Shown: positions 1-10,763, counted from the stretch's first letter. The stretch: DNA of 63,973 nt from DATILL01 sp035476575 (GCA_035476575.1 DATILL010000134.1:1-63973); one strand, 5' to 3'. The notes: generated by a model from the letters alone, not told the origin. Program-made: numbers and translations.

Positions 1-27
1 CACCACATGGCGCAAAGGTGACCACAC
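1..27. repeat. Partial copy of the dispersed GGTSACC repeat
   Basis: The window opens inside a short repeat whose core GGTGACCACA lies at 17-26. The same core, in either orientation, recurs in clusters at 18112-18226, 43283-43366 and 63146-63245, always outside core coding sequence or at gene ends. Only one core is visible here because the window is cut. Confidence 0.4.
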
Positions 28-34
28 CGGCGAC

Positions 35-48
35 GTTCCACGTGAAAC
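35..48. promoter_or_regulatory. parS-like ParB-binding site
   Basis: GTTCCACGTGAAAC matches the near-universal bacterial parS core GTTTCACGTGAAAC at 13 of 14 positions and keeps the central CACGTG palindrome. parS sites cluster around oriC, and this one sits just upstream of gyrB, where the origin would be close by. ParB binding is inferred from sequence only. Confidence 0.5.
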
Positions 49-71
49 CAGCGCGAGAGTGGTGATCGAGT

Positions 72-524
72 GTGACAGTGCCTGGTACGACCGAGGGGCG
101 TCGCCGCCGGCTGAGCGTCCGCAACCTGCTGCTCCGGGTGGTCGTCGCGGCCGGCCTGGCGTACGACACCTACGTCCACCTCAATCTCGCCGAGGGCTTC
201 GACGTCGTACGCGGCAGCGGCCTCAGCCAGGGCGACCTGTTCCGGGTGGAAGCCGGGCTGGCCGGGCTCGCGGCGCTGCTGATCCTGCTGGTGCCCAGGC
301 GACCCGTGTACCTGGTGGCGTTCCTGGTCGCCGCCGGTGGCGTGGCCGCCGTCGTGCTCTACCGGTACGTCGACGTTGGGGCGATCGGCCCGATCCCGAG
401 CATGTACGAGCCCATCTGGTACGCCGAGAAGACCGCCAGCGCTGTCGCCGAGGGCGTCGCCGCGCTAGCCGCGCTCGTGGCCGCCGTCGTGCCGGCCCGG
501 GTCAGCCCGCCGGTGCCGGGCTGA
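72..524 (+). CDS. Small membrane protein upstream of gyrB
   Basis: This 150-residue protein starts at a GTG and shows three to four hydrophobic segments: about residues 20-35, 60-76, 82-98 and 125-142. A charged N-terminus (EGRRRR) precedes the first segment, so an inner-membrane protein with the N-terminus in the cytoplasm is likely. I do not recognise a named family. Small multi-pass proteins of unknown function occur next to gyrB in several actinobacteria. It ends 247 bases before gyrB on the same strand and could share upstream transcription. The overlapping alternative frame starting at 59 lacks sensible composition. Confidence 0.6.
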   Translation: MTVPGTTEGRRRRLSVRNLLLRVVVAAGLAYDTYVHLNLAEGFDVVRGSGLSQGDLFRVEAGLAGLAALLILLVPRRPVYLVAFLVAAGGVAAVVLYRYVDVGAIGPIPSMYEPIWYAEKTASAVAEGVAALAALVAAVVPARVSPPVPG

Positions 525-771
525 CCGGCCGGTTGGATATCGGGTCGGCTGATCGGGCCGTGGACCCGGACCAGTACCAGCCCGCGTGGGGGAGCATCGC
601 GGCTCGGCTTTCGGGACGCACCGGTCTCCACAGGGGGGTCCAATGCCGGCTCGTGGATCGGCTTACCGGTAGACTGGAAGCTGTTACTCGCGCCTATGGC
701 CCTTCAGAGCGTCGTACGCGCATCTCGATCGACAGTGGCACCCGCAGCATTGCGGGAGAGAGCAGATCCGC

Positions 772-2709
<1,938 letters not shown>

Positions 2710-2748
2710 GCCGACCCGGCGCCGTACCCCAAGTAAGGAAGGACCCCC

Positions 2749-5700
2749 GTGGTCGACGTAACACCACCGCCCCCGGCGGATCGGATCGAGCCGGTCGACA
2801 TCCAGCTCGAAATGCAGCGCAGCTACATCGACTACGCGATGAGTGTGATCGTCGGCCGCGCCCTGCCGGACGTGCGTGACGGCCTCAAGCCGGTGCACCG
2901 GCGGGTGCTCTACGCCATGTTCGACTCGGGTTTCCGGCCGGACCGCGGCTACGTCAAATGCGCCCGCGTCGTCGGCGATGTCATGGGTAACTACCACCCG
3001 CATGGCGACTCCGCGATCTACGACACGCTCGTCCGGCTGGTGCAGCCCTGGTCGCTGCGTTATCCGCTGATCGATGGCCAAGGGAACTTCGGCTCTCCCG
3101 GCAACGACCCCGCCGCCGCCATGCGCTACTGCCTGTCGGCGGATGCCAGAGTTCGGCTGGACTTCGGCACCCCACGGATAGGCGATCTGGTCGCTGGGGC
3201 GGAGCCGAGCTCAGACCACGACGTCGACCTGAAGGTCCGCGGCCGGAACGGTGACGTCGTCGGGGCCAGCAAGCTCTTCCACTCCGGCGACCACCCAACC
3301 CTGCGGCTCACCACTCGCGAGGGCTACCAGCTTACCGGGACCGAGAACCACCCGGTGCTCTGCCTGGTGAACCTGCTCGGCGTGCCGACCCTGCTCTGGC
3401 AACTGCTCAGCGAGCTCAAGCCGGGCGACCACGTGGTCCTTCAGCGCGCCGTACCGGACGAGCTCGGCGCACCGCCAATCGAAGACATCGAGGCCGCCAC
3501 CCTGGCCGGCGGTGACCGCGGCGCGGCCAAGCAGGTGCCGGAGTTTGTGTGGCGTGGGGTACCGGCGGTGAAGCGGGCTTTTCTGCAGGCGCTGTTCGAA
3601 GGTGACGGGTCGTCGTCGCTGCTGCCCCGCAACACGATCCAGATCTCCTACTCCACCTGCAGTGAGCGACTCGCCCTCGATGTACAGCAGCTACTGCTGG
3701 AGCTCGGCGTCATCTCGCGACTCTGCCGATACCGCAGCGGCGAGATCAAGGTCGTCATCACCAGTCGGCGGGACGCGGTTCTGTTCGCCGGCTGGGTCGG
3801 TTTCCTCGGCCGCAAGCAGGCCAAGCTGGAGGCTGAGCTGAGCCAGATCCCACGGCACAGCCGGGCGCTGAGCAGTGACCACGTGCCGCACGTCGCGGAG
3901 TACATCCGGGCGAACGGCGCTGACCGGTGGACGGAGCGGGACTGGCTGCGCCGGCACAACGTCGACCGGATCGACCGCTGGGAGCGGGACCGGGCGGAGA
4001 TCTCGGCCCGGATCACCAACCGCGAGGTGTTGGACGTCGTCGAGCCCCTGGTGGATGGGCGGTTCTACTACGCCGAGGTCGCGACGATCGAGGACGCCGG
4101 GGTTCGGCCGGTCTACTCGATCCGGGTGGACACCGAGGACCACGCCTTCATCAGCAACGGCTTCGTCAGCCACAACACCGAGTGCCGGCTGTCGCCGTTG
4201 GCGATGGAGATGCTGCGAGAGATCGACCAGGACACCGTCGACTTCTCCCCGAACTACGACGGCAAGTCGCGCGAGCCGGACGTCCTGCCCAGCCGGATCC
4301 CAAACCTGCTGGTCAACGGCGGATCCGGGATCGCGGTGGGGATGGCGACCAACATCCCGTCGCACAACCTGCGCGAGGTGGCCGACGGCATCTACTGGGC
4401 ACTGGACAACCCCGACGCCAGCGACGAGGAGCTGCTCGCCGCCCTGATGGCGCGGATCAAGGGGCCCGACTTCCCGACCGGCGCGCTGATCGTCGGGCGG
4501 GACGGGATCGAGGAGGCGTACCGCACCGGCCGCGGCTCGGTCCGGATGCGCGCGGTGGTCACCGTCGAGGAGGATGCGAAGGGTCGCAGCATCCTGGTGG
4601 TCACCGAGCTGCCTTACCAGGTCAACCCCGACAACCTGTCGGAGGCGGTCGCCCAGCTCGTCAAGGACGGCCGGGTCACCGGCATCAGCGAGATCGCCGA
4701 CGAGTCCTCCGACCGGGTCGGCCAGCGGCTGGTGGTGACCCTCAAGCGAGACGCCATCGCCAAGGTGGTGCTCAACAACCTCTACAAGCACACCCAGCTC
4801 CAGACCACCTTCGGGGTCAACAACCTGGCCCTGGTCGACGGCGTGCCGCGCACCCTGCGGTTGGACCAGATGGTGCGGCACTACGTCGTGCACCAGGTCG
4901 AGGTCATCGTCCGGCGCACCCGGTACCGGCTGCGCAAGGCCGAGGAGCGGGCGCACATCCTGCGTGCGCTGCTCAAGGCGCTGGACCAGCTCGACGCGGT
5001 GATCGCGCTGATCCGGGCGAGCGAGTCGGCGGAGGCGTCCAAGGCCGGCCTGATGGAGCTCCTCGACATCGACGACGTCCAGGCCACCGCCATCCTGGAC
5101 ATGCAGCTCCGCCGGCTGGCCGCCTTGGAGCGGCAGCGGATCATCGACGAGTACGCCGAGCTCGAGGCGCTGATTGCCGACCTGAACGCGATCCTGGCCA
5201 GCGAGGCCCGGCAGCGCCAGATCGTGCACGATGAGCTCGCCGAGATCGTGGAGAAGTACGGCGACGAGCGACGCACCCGGATCATTGCCTACGACGGCGA
5301 CGTGTCCATGGAGGACCTGATCGCCGAGGAGGACGTGGTCGTCACGATCACCCGCACCGGCTACGCCAAGCGCACCAAGACCGACCTCTACCGGTCGCAG
5401 AAGCGCGGGGGCAAGGGCGTGCAGGGCGCGGCGCTAAAGCAGGACGACATCGTCGCGCACTTCTTCGTCGCCTCCACCCACGACTGGGTCCTGTTCTTCA
5501 CCAACAAGGGCCGGGTCTACCGGCTGAAGTCGTACGAGCTGCCGGAGGCCAGCCGGGCCGCCCGCGGCCAGCACGTGGCCAACCTGCTGCCGTTCCAGCC
5601 GGACGAGCAGATCGCCGAGGTCATCACTCTGCGTGACTACACTGTCGCGCCGTACCTCGTGCTGGCCACCAAGCTCGGCCTGGTGAAGAAGACCAAGCTG

Positions 5701-6267
5701 ACCGACTTCGACTCCAACCGGTCCGGCGGCATCGCGGCGATCAACCTCAGGGACGACGACGAGCTGATCAACGCCGCGCTGATCGCGCCGGAGCAGGACC
5801 TGCTGCTGGTGAGCAAGCAGGCGCAGTCGATCCGGTTCCACGCCGACGACGAGGCGCTGCGGCCGATGGGCCGGGCCACCTCCGGCGTGATCGGGATGCG
5901 CTTCGGGCCGGACGACGAGCTGCTGTCCATGATGGTGGTCGCCGCTGGCATGGACATCCTGGTCGCGACCGGTGGCGGTTACGCCAAACGGACCAAGATC
6001 GAGGAGTATCCGGTCCAGGGACGGGGCGGAAAGGGGGTCCTCACCGCCAAGATCGTGGCCCGCCGGGGTGGGCTGGTGGGCGCTCTCGCCGTACGCTCTG
6101 ACGACGAGCTGTACGCGATCACGTCCAATGGAGGCGTGATCCGGACCAATGCCCGAGAGGTGCGGCGCGCGCAGCGGCAGACGATGGGAGTGCGCCTGAT
6201 GAACCTTCCCGAGGGTGTCAACCTCGTCGCCATCGCGCGCAACGCCGACGAACCGGACGAGGACTGA
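2749..6267 (+). CDS. gyrA: DNA gyrase subunit A, interrupted by an intein
   Basis: GyrA is the DNA-breaking and wrapping subunit of gyrase. The 1172-residue precursor consists of 823 extein residues, normal for GyrA, plus a 349-residue intein at residues 128-476. The catalytic tyrosine is Tyr127, in the motif AMRY, and the intein begins at the very next residue, so no active gyrase can form before splicing. The quinolone-resistance region and the GyrA box (KRGGKGVQG) of the beta-pinwheel C-terminal domain are present. The GTG start follows AAGGAAGGA at about 2734-2742. It pairs with the adjacent gyrB product in an A2B2 complex. Confidence 0.97.
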   Translation: MVDVTPPPPADRIEPVDIQLEMQRSYIDYAMSVIVGRALPDVRDGLKPVHRRVLYAMFDSGFRPDRGYVKCARVVGDVMGNYHPHGDSAIYDTLVRLVQPWSLRYPLIDGQGNFGSPGNDPAAAMRYCLSADARVRLDFGTPRIGDLVAGAEPSSDHDVDLKVRGRNGDVVGASKLFHSGDHPTLRLTTREGYQLTGTENHPVLCLVNLLGVPTLLWQLLSELKPGDHVVLQRAVPDELGAPPIEDIEAATLAGGDRGAAKQVPEFVWRGVPAVKRAFLQALFEGDGSSSLLPRNTIQISYSTCSERLALDVQQLLLELGVISRLCRYRSGEIKVVITSRRDAVLFAGWVGFLGRKQAKLEAELSQIPRHSRALSSDHVPHVAEYIRANGADRWTERDWLRRHNVDRIDRWERDRAEISARITNREVLDVVEPLVDGRFYYAEVATIEDAGVRPVYSIRVDTEDHAFISNGFVSHNTECRLSPLAMEMLREIDQDTVDFSPNYDGKSREPDVLPSRIPNLLVNGGSGIAVGMATNIPSHNLREVADGIYWALDNPDASDEELLAALMARIKGPDFPTGALIVGRDGIEEAYRTGRGSVRMRAVVTVEEDAKGRSILVVTELPYQVNPDNLSEAVAQLVKDGRVTGISEIADESSDRVGQRLVVTLKRDAIAKVVLNNLYKHTQLQTTFGVNNLALVDGVPRTLRLDQMVRHYVVHQVEVIVRRTRYRLRKAEERAHILRALLKALDQLDAVIALIRASESAEASKAGLMELLDIDDVQATAILDMQLRRLAALERQRIIDEYAELEALIADLNAILASEARQRQIVHDELAEIVEKYGDERRTRIIAYDGDVSMEDLIAEEDVVVTITRTGYAKRTKTDLYRSQKRGGKGVQGAALKQDDIVAHFFVASTHDWVLFFTNKGRVYRLKSYELPEASRAARGQHVANLLPFQPDEQIAEVITLRDYTVAPYLVLATKLGLVKKTKLTDFDSNRSGGIAAINLRDDDELINAALIAPEQDLLLVSKQAQSIRFHADDEALRPMGRATSGVIGMRFGPDDELLSMMVVAAGMDILVATGGGYAKRTKIEEYPVQGRGGKGVLTAKIVARRGGLVGALAVRSDDELYAITSNGGVIRTNAREVRRAQRQTMGVRLMNLPEGVNLVAIARNADEPDED
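3130..4176 (+). mobile_element. GyrA intein with reduced LAGLIDADG endonuclease
   Basis: The 349-residue intein starts with Cys1 and ends His-Asn, followed by extein Thr, the residues required for protein splicing. The block B T-x-x-H motif is at intein residues 71-74 (TENH), and the terminal block F ends SNGFVSHN. A LAGLIDADG-type motif LQALFEGDG lies at about 152-160 and resembles the second dodecapeptide by its neighbours: an upstream PEFVW segment and downstream SERLALDVQQLLLE. I find no first LAGLIDADG motif between block B and residue 150. Full-length mycobacterial GyrA inteins are about 420 residues and use the same insertion site. Splicing is probably intact; homing is probably lost. 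Confidence 0.9.
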
Positions 6268-6270
6268 TCG

Positions 6271-7170
6271 ATGACCGAGCCGAGCTATTCCCACACGAAC
6301 GGTGAGCATCGCAACGGCTTCACCAGTCGCTACGCGGACGGCTACGGCGGCTACGACTCCGGTGCTCAGCCGGCCGCCAACGGCGCGAACGGTGCCGGCT
6401 ACGACCCAGCGGCGACCCAGCTTGCCAGCCCGCCGACCGGCCCGGCCGGCCCGGTCGGGTCAGATGTCGACGCCACCCGGGCGGTCTCCGGGCTTGACGG
6501 CATCGAGGGCATCGACCTGTCGAAGATCGGCGGTACGGCGACCTACGGCAGCGGGTCGTCGTCCTCGTCCTCGTCGGGCGCGGGTGGTGCGACGGCGTCG
6601 TACCGGCCCAGCTCGTACGAGCCGGCGGGGTACAACCGCACGTCGTACGGCGCCTCGTCGACGGCGGATCCGGGCGGGTCGACGTACCGGGTGGGACGCG
6701 ACGGCAGCGTGAAGAAGCTCGGGGTGGACACCGAGACAGGGCTGCCGTCGGCGACCAGCGCCTACGGGGGCTCCGCGCCCGGCGGGCTGTCGTCGCCCCG
6801 GCCGTCGTCGCTGAGCAGCTCGCGCGGCCCGCGCCGAGCCAGCCTGCAGCTCACCCACATCGACCCCTGGTCGACGATGAAGTTCTCGCTGGTCATGTCG
6901 GTGGCGCTGTTCGTGGTCTGGATGATCGCGGTGGGCCTGCTGTACGGCGTGCTCGGGGGGATGGGTGTCTTCGACCAGGTCAACTCGCTGTACGACCAGG
7001 TGCACGGCGGTGCCCTGCTGACCGGGGGGTTCGTGCTGGGGAGCGCGGCCGTGATCGGCTTGATCAACATCGTGATGTTCACCGCGCTGGCCACGGTTGG
7101 CTCGTTCGTCTACAATCTCTGCTCCGACCTGGTCGGTGGCATCGAGGTCACCCTCTCCGAACGGGAGTAA
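6271..7170 (+). CDS. DUF3566 transmembrane protein
   Basis: This 299-residue protein has a long low-complexity N-terminal half rich in Gly, Ser, Ala and Tyr (about 1-190), followed by a DUF3566 domain with two membrane segments near 203-228 and 250-275. DUF3566 genes follow gyrA in most Actinobacteria (Rv0007 in M. tuberculosis). The role is not established, though the position has suggested a link to division or topology. It starts 3 bases after gyrA stops, so it is almost certainly cotranscribed. The long disordered N-terminus is variable in the family. Confidence 0.85.
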   Translation: MTEPSYSHTNGEHRNGFTSRYADGYGGYDSGAQPAANGANGAGYDPAATQLASPPTGPAGPVGSDVDATRAVSGLDGIEGIDLSKIGGTATYGSGSSSSSSSGAGGATASYRPSSYEPAGYNRTSYGASSTADPGGSTYRVGRDGSVKKLGVDTETGLPSATSAYGGSAPGGLSSPRPSSLSSSRGPRRASLQLTHIDPWSTMKFSLVMSVALFVVWMIAVGLLYGVLGGMGVFDQVNSLYDQVHGGALLTGGFVLGSAAVIGLINIVMFTALATVGSFVYNLCSDLVGGIEVTLSERE

Positions 7171-7188
7171 CACACGCTCGCGAGAGCT

Positions 7189-7235
7189 GAGATCACTGAT
7201 CTCGTGGTTACCTGACCGCGGAGATCAGTGATCTC
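7189..7235. terminator. Paired 15-bp palindromes after the gyrA operon
   Basis: Two 15-base words, 7189-7203 and 7221-7235, are exact reverse complements and can form a 15-bp stem with a 17-base loop, 18 bases after the DUF3566 stop. Each word is also a palindrome around one central base (GAGATCA-C-TGATCTC). There is no T tract. A terminator is the simplest reading; a binding site for a dimeric regulator is possible. Confidence 0.5.
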
Positions 7236-7461
7236 TTCGCCCGAACGCGACGATCCGGGCACTGTGCTGTTACCGGCCGGCAGCGGAGCAGGTCCGCAAC
7301 GGTCAGCCCGTCGACGACCTGCAGGCGGCCAGGGTCTGCTGCGCGTTCGCTGACTCTCGACCAGGCGTGGCCGGGGCCGGACGACCGGCGGCCGAGGAGG
7401 GTGGCTGGGATGCCGTTTCTCTTGGTCGCGGGGGCTGGGGTACTCTCGGGCCTCGCGGTGC

Positions 7462-7535
7462 GGGCCTATAGCTCAGTCGGTTAGAGCGCTTCCCTGATAA
7501 GGAAGAGGCCGCTGGTTCAAGTCCAGCTAGGCCCA
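7462..7535 (+). tRNA. tRNA-Ile (GAT)
   Basis: A full cloverleaf is visible. The acceptor stem GGGCCTA pairs with TAGGCCC, the D-arm is present, the anticodon loop CTGATAA gives anticodon GAT, and the T-arm contains GGTTCAAGTCC. CCA is not encoded. Its position after the gyrA operon and before tRNA-Ala is conserved in Actinobacteria. Confidence 0.97.
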
Positions 7536-7536
7536 C

Positions 7537-7662
7537 ATGAAGAAACTGTTGATGATCGTCGTAGCTGCCGCTGGCGCGTTCCTCCTCGCCAAGAAGCGTC
7601 GTTCCGCCCAGGCGGGGAACGATCTCTGGCACGAGGCAACCACCGGCCCTGACCTGCGCTGA
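7537..7662 (+). CDS. DLW-39 family microprotein
   Basis: This 41-residue protein begins at ATG 7537, one base after tRNA-Ile. It has an N-terminal hydrophobic helix (about residues 4-18), a basic KKRR patch, and the diagnostic DLW triplet at residues 29-31. DLW-39 proteins are tiny actinobacterial proteins of unknown function that are regularly encoded between these two tRNA genes. The basic patch after the helix suggests a single-pass membrane protein with a cytoplasmic C-terminus. It lacks an obvious ribosome binding site because the tRNA lies directly upstream. Confidence 0.85.
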   Translation: MKKLLMIVVAAAGAFLLAKKRRSAQAGNDLWHEATTGPDLR

Positions 7663-7790
7663 CGCCGCACAGAGCGGGTCGCTGCGGCGTCCGTTTGGTC
7701 GCCGTCGCCTGATGCTGCCGCCCCTGGTCGGGCGGCGGCTATCTGTGCGTGTGGCCAGCCCGGCTACCATGGTTCCGCCCAGCCCGGCCC

Positions 7791-7863
7791 GGGGACGTAG
7801 CTCAACTGGCAGAGCACCGCCTTTGCAAGGCGGGGGTTGGGGGTTCAAGTCCCCCCGTCTCCA
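7791..7863 (+). tRNA. tRNA-Ala (TGC)
   Basis: The acceptor stem GGGGACG pairs with CGTCTCC with one G-T pair. The anticodon loop TTTGCAA gives TGC, and the T-arm holds GGTTCAAGTCC. CCA is not encoded apart from the shared terminal bases. It follows tRNA-Ile and DLW-39 in the usual order. Confidence 0.97.
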
Positions 7864-7939
7864 CTCCTCTCTGACGCGAAGATTCACTGTGCCGTGGCTG
7901 ATCTCCGTCGAACGCAACCTCGTCGAGACGAAGACGAGA

Positions 7940-8299
7940 GGGAGGGAGAAGAGCACCAAGACCAGACAGAAGCGGCGGACAGCCTCGATGAGTACACCCT
8001 GCGCCTTCTCAGGGAACTGCCCTCCGCTACCGGGAGACCGCTGTGCTGCGCGCGGTGGCCGTCGGCCAGGCCACCGACCCCGCCGCTCAGGCCACCCTGC
8101 GGCGGGACGTCGTCGACGCCGCGTCGCTCGCCCGGCCAACCCACAGAGCACGGACGGCGTCCGGGTGCCGACCGTGGACGATGTGGCCGACTCTATCGTC
8201 CGGGCCCGCCGTGTGATCGCCGAGTTTCGGGCAACAACGAACAGCGAGGAACGACAGGCCGTGCACAAGGCACGGCAGGCCCAGCAGCCAAGGAGGTGA
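7940..8299 (+). pseudogene. Frameshifted remnant of a small hypothetical gene
   Basis: Protein-like sequence moves through three plus-strand frames. It runs SLDEYTLRLLRELP (about 7978-8020), then YRETAVLRAVAVGQATDPAA (about 8026-8130), then TVDDVADSIVRARRVIAEF up to the stop at 8299. Read together these give a continuous helical protein of roughly 105 residues with a basic C-terminus, so at least two indels separate the pieces. I do not recognise the family. The start cannot be placed. The alternative, that these are chance open frames, cannot be excluded. Confidence 0.4.
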
Positions 8300-8366
8300 G
8301 AGCTTCGGCGGCGGGAGAGGCAGTGTCCCCGGCCTTGGTCGACCAACGCACAGAGGGCAACGAGGA

Positions 8367-9047
8367 TCAGCCTGGCGCGGGGTTGCTGAACAAGGGACGC
8401 AGTGCCCGGCCGAGGACCTTGCCGTCGAGACCCCTGAGCACGACGGTGTGCCCGGTGTCGACAACGAAGCTGGGGCAGCTGTCCCGACTGGCCTTGGTGC
8501 CGGGGACGGTGAGGGTGGCGATCATGCGTCCGGTGCGTGCCTCGTGCACGGTTACCCGGTAGTCACCCTCGTAGAGCGGGAAGGTCTTGAATGTGGGCGT
8601 GCCCACAGTGAAGTGGCAAGTCAGGGTACCGGCCTGGCGCTTGGTGCCTGCCGGTAGCACGCACGCGATGAGCTGGTAGCCGGCCACCCCGTCGGGCCCA
8701 CCCCACATCTCGGCGGGGAGCACATCGATGTCGGCCGCCAGGTCGTCGTGCAGGTATTTCACCGGTACCACGGTCGTCATGTAGTGCGGCCCCGGTCCGG
8801 CGTAGGGCGGGTTCGTCCGGCTCCACGGCACGCCGCGCGGGCTCGTACAGGTAGCCGCGTCCTCGGCCACCGGATCCCTCGATCCGGTGGGGACGGGCGT
8901 CGGCGGAGGAGTCACCGAGCTGGTGGCGACGGTGGTGCTTGGCAATAGCAGGGGCATGCCCTCGTCAGCGCTGCTGCCACATGCCATGGTGCTGCCCGCG
9001 AGCACGCACAGCACAGCTAACAAGACTCCAGATCGGCAAGAGCCCAC
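8367..9047 (-). CDS. Secreted lipoprotein of unknown function
   Basis: The 226-residue product has a signal peptide with a lipobox ending STMAC (acylated Cys at about 23), then a Ser/Thr/Pro-rich linker (about 30-60) and a folded domain with at least four cysteines (for example IACVLP and TLTCHF). It is therefore expected on the outer face of the cytoplasmic membrane. No family is recognised. It runs opposite to both neighbours and has no partner gene. The start is an ATG on the minus strand. Confidence 0.7.
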   Translation of the reverse strand: MGSCRSGVLLAVLCVLAGSTMACGSSADEGMPLLLPSTTVATSSVTPPPTPVPTGSRDPVAEDAATCTSPRGVPWSRTNPPYAGPGPHYMTTVVPVKYLHDDLAADIDVLPAEMWGGPDGVAGYQLIACVLPAGTKRQAGTLTCHFTVGTPTFKTFPLYEGDYRVTVHEARTGRMIATLTVPGTKASRDSCPSFVVDTGHTVVLRGLDGKVLGRALRPLFSNPAPG

Positions 9048-9205
9048 CGTAAACCTCTCCGTCGTACGGCGCAGCTTTACGAACCTACGCCGGGCCGGCC
9101 TGGCACATCCACCCGGCTGCGCCGGCCGGACTTGGCCGAGCGCGCCGTTTCAAGGCCGCGGTCGAGCTCGATGGCAGGCGCCGGGTCAGGCTCGCTCACC
9201 GGCGG

Positions 9206-9833
9206 ATGTCCTCGGTGCTCGACGCCGTGAAAGCGGAGCGGCTGCGATCGTCGGCAACCCAGCATTGAGCGGGTTCGACGTCGCCTACGGCGTCGGCAAC
9301 TACCGCGACTTCCCGACCCCCACTCCGAACTCCTACGCGTTCAGCATCAACTGGCCCCGACCGCGGTGCTCGCCGCCGTCCAGAGCGCCGTCAACGTCTG
9401 GACGGCGGCTGAGGGCAGCGACAGCTCCGAGGGCCAGCTATGGGCGCTGCAGCAGGTCGCGACAGACCCCGCGATCGGGTGGCGCCCCGGCGCCAAGCGG
9501 ATCGTCGTCTGGTTCGGTGACGCACCCGGGCACGACCCGGTCTGCGCCGCCATCTCCGGCGCCGCCGCTGACGTCACCGAGGCCACCGCGACCGCGGCAC
9601 TACAGGCGGCCTCGATCACCGTTGTCGCCGTCAGCACCACAACCTCCGTGGAGATCTTCCCGGCCGGCCTGGACGACGACCCGACCAAGGATGCTGCCGA
9701 CTACGGCGTGTGCACCGGCCCCAGCGTCGATCGGGTCGGCGCTGGGGCCTGGTGTGCCCGCTCCACGGCAACCGAGCTCATCGCATCCGGTGTGGACCAG
9801 CGGGCGCTGCCACGGACGGCCATTGGTGGATAG
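9206..9833 (+). pseudogene. von Willebrand factor A domain protein remnant
   Basis: A vWA-like domain is spread over three frames. MSSVLDAVKAE begins at 9206, then AAAIVGNPALSGFDVAYGVG follows from about 9240 and continues through NYRDFPTPTPNSYAF, then LAPTAVLAAVQSAVNVW begins near 9351 and continues through RIVVWFGDAPGHDPVC to the stop at 9833. The segments join in the order seen in bacterial vWA proteins, so at least two single-base shifts broke the gene. The expected N-terminal MIDAS Asp-x-Ser-x-Ser segment is not visible, and the end looks truncated too. No function is likely. Confidence 0.6.
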
Positions 9834-9843
9834 CCTCACCGTC

Positions 9844-10239
9844 ATGGCCGATCGCGCGTTCCCCGTCATCTTCGCCAGCCAGGTGGCCACCACGGCCGCC
9901 TTCTACGAGGAGCTGGGGTTCCAACGCCATTTTCAGCTTCCCCCGGACGGAGAACCGGGCTATGTCGGACTGCGGCGAGGGACCTTCGAGGTCGCCGTCG
10001 TCTCGGCCGACTGGCCCCAGCAGCAGTACGGTGCCAAGCCGGGCGCGGACGTGCGGTTCGAGATGTTCGTCTACGTCGGCAACGTCGACGGTCTCGTGGA
10101 CACGCTGCGCGGCCAAGGAACCCGGGTCCTTCGCGAACCGGAGGACATGCCGTGGGGTGAACGCGTCGCCTATGTCACCGACCCCGACGGCAACCCCGTC
10201 GCCCTGGCCTACGCGGCGGAGCCACCGAGCGGGCCATGA
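9844..10239 (+). CDS. VOC (glyoxalase/bleomycin-resistance fold) family protein
   Basis: This 131-residue protein has the beta-alpha-beta-beta-beta repeats of the vicinal oxygen chelate superfamily. It opens with FPVIFASQVATTAAFYEELG and ends VTDPDGNPVALAYA, the usual edge strand. Family members include glyoxalases, dioxygenases and antibiotic-binding proteins, so the substrate is unknown. The ATG at 9844 is preferred over the long in-frame upstream extension, which runs through the vWA remnant. Its stop overlaps the start of the DUF3291 gene by 4 bases (ATGA), so the two are translationally coupled. Confidence 0.8.
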   Translation: MADRAFPVIFASQVATTAAFYEELGFQRHFQLPPDGEPGYVGLRRGTFEVAVVSADWPQQQYGAKPGADVRFEMFVYVGNVDGLVDTLRGQGTRVLREPEDMPWGERVAYVTDPDGNPVALAYAAEPPSGP

Positions 10240-10763
10240 GCATCACACGCCCGGCTCAGCTCGCGCAGGTCAACCTCGCCCGCCTACGATTCCAGGCTGA
10301 CTCGCCGCGGCTGGTCGACTTCCTCGCCGGTGTGGAGCGGATCAACCGGCTCGCCGAGCGATCACCAGGTTTCGTCTGGCGCCTGCGGACAGCCGAGGGC
10401 CATCTCAACGGCGCCGAGCTGATCGGCGACCCCTTGGCCGTGATCAACCTGTCGGTCTGGGAGTCCTACCCGGCGCTGCACAGCTACATCTACCGCAGCC
10501 AGCACGGCCACTACCTCCGTAGACGCGCCGAATGGTTCGACCGGCTCACGGCGCCGACCATCGCCCTGTGGTGGGTGGCTCCTGGCCATCATCCGACGGC
10601 CGCCGAAGCCATTGCGCGCCTCAGCTACCTACGTGCCAACGGACCCACACCACGTTCCTTCACCGTCCGCTGCCGCTTCACCCCGACCGGCCAACGGGAC
10701 ACCATCTCATTACCACTACACGAGGCCAGAACTCTCCGTCATCCCAATGCCGCTATGGGTTGA
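10236..10763 (+). CDS. DUF3291 family protein
   Basis: The 175-residue protein carries the DUF3291 pattern: an AQVNLARLR opening, FVWRL near residue 45, and NLSVWESYPALHSYIYRS followed by an HxxYLRRRAEWF segment. DUF3291 is related to the ABM/dimeric alpha-beta barrel monooxygenase-like fold; no reaction is established. It overlaps the VOC gene by 4 bases, suggesting a shared pathway with that protein. Its last 25 bases overlap the convergent gene at 10739-10975. Confidence 0.8.
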   Translation: MSITRPAQLAQVNLARLRFQADSPRLVDFLAGVERINRLAERSPGFVWRLRTAEGHLNGAELIGDPLAVINLSVWESYPALHSYIYRSQHGHYLRRRAEWFDRLTAPTIALWWVAPGHHPTAAEAIARLSYLRANGPTPRSFTVRCRFTPTGQRDTISLPLHEARTLRHPNAAMG

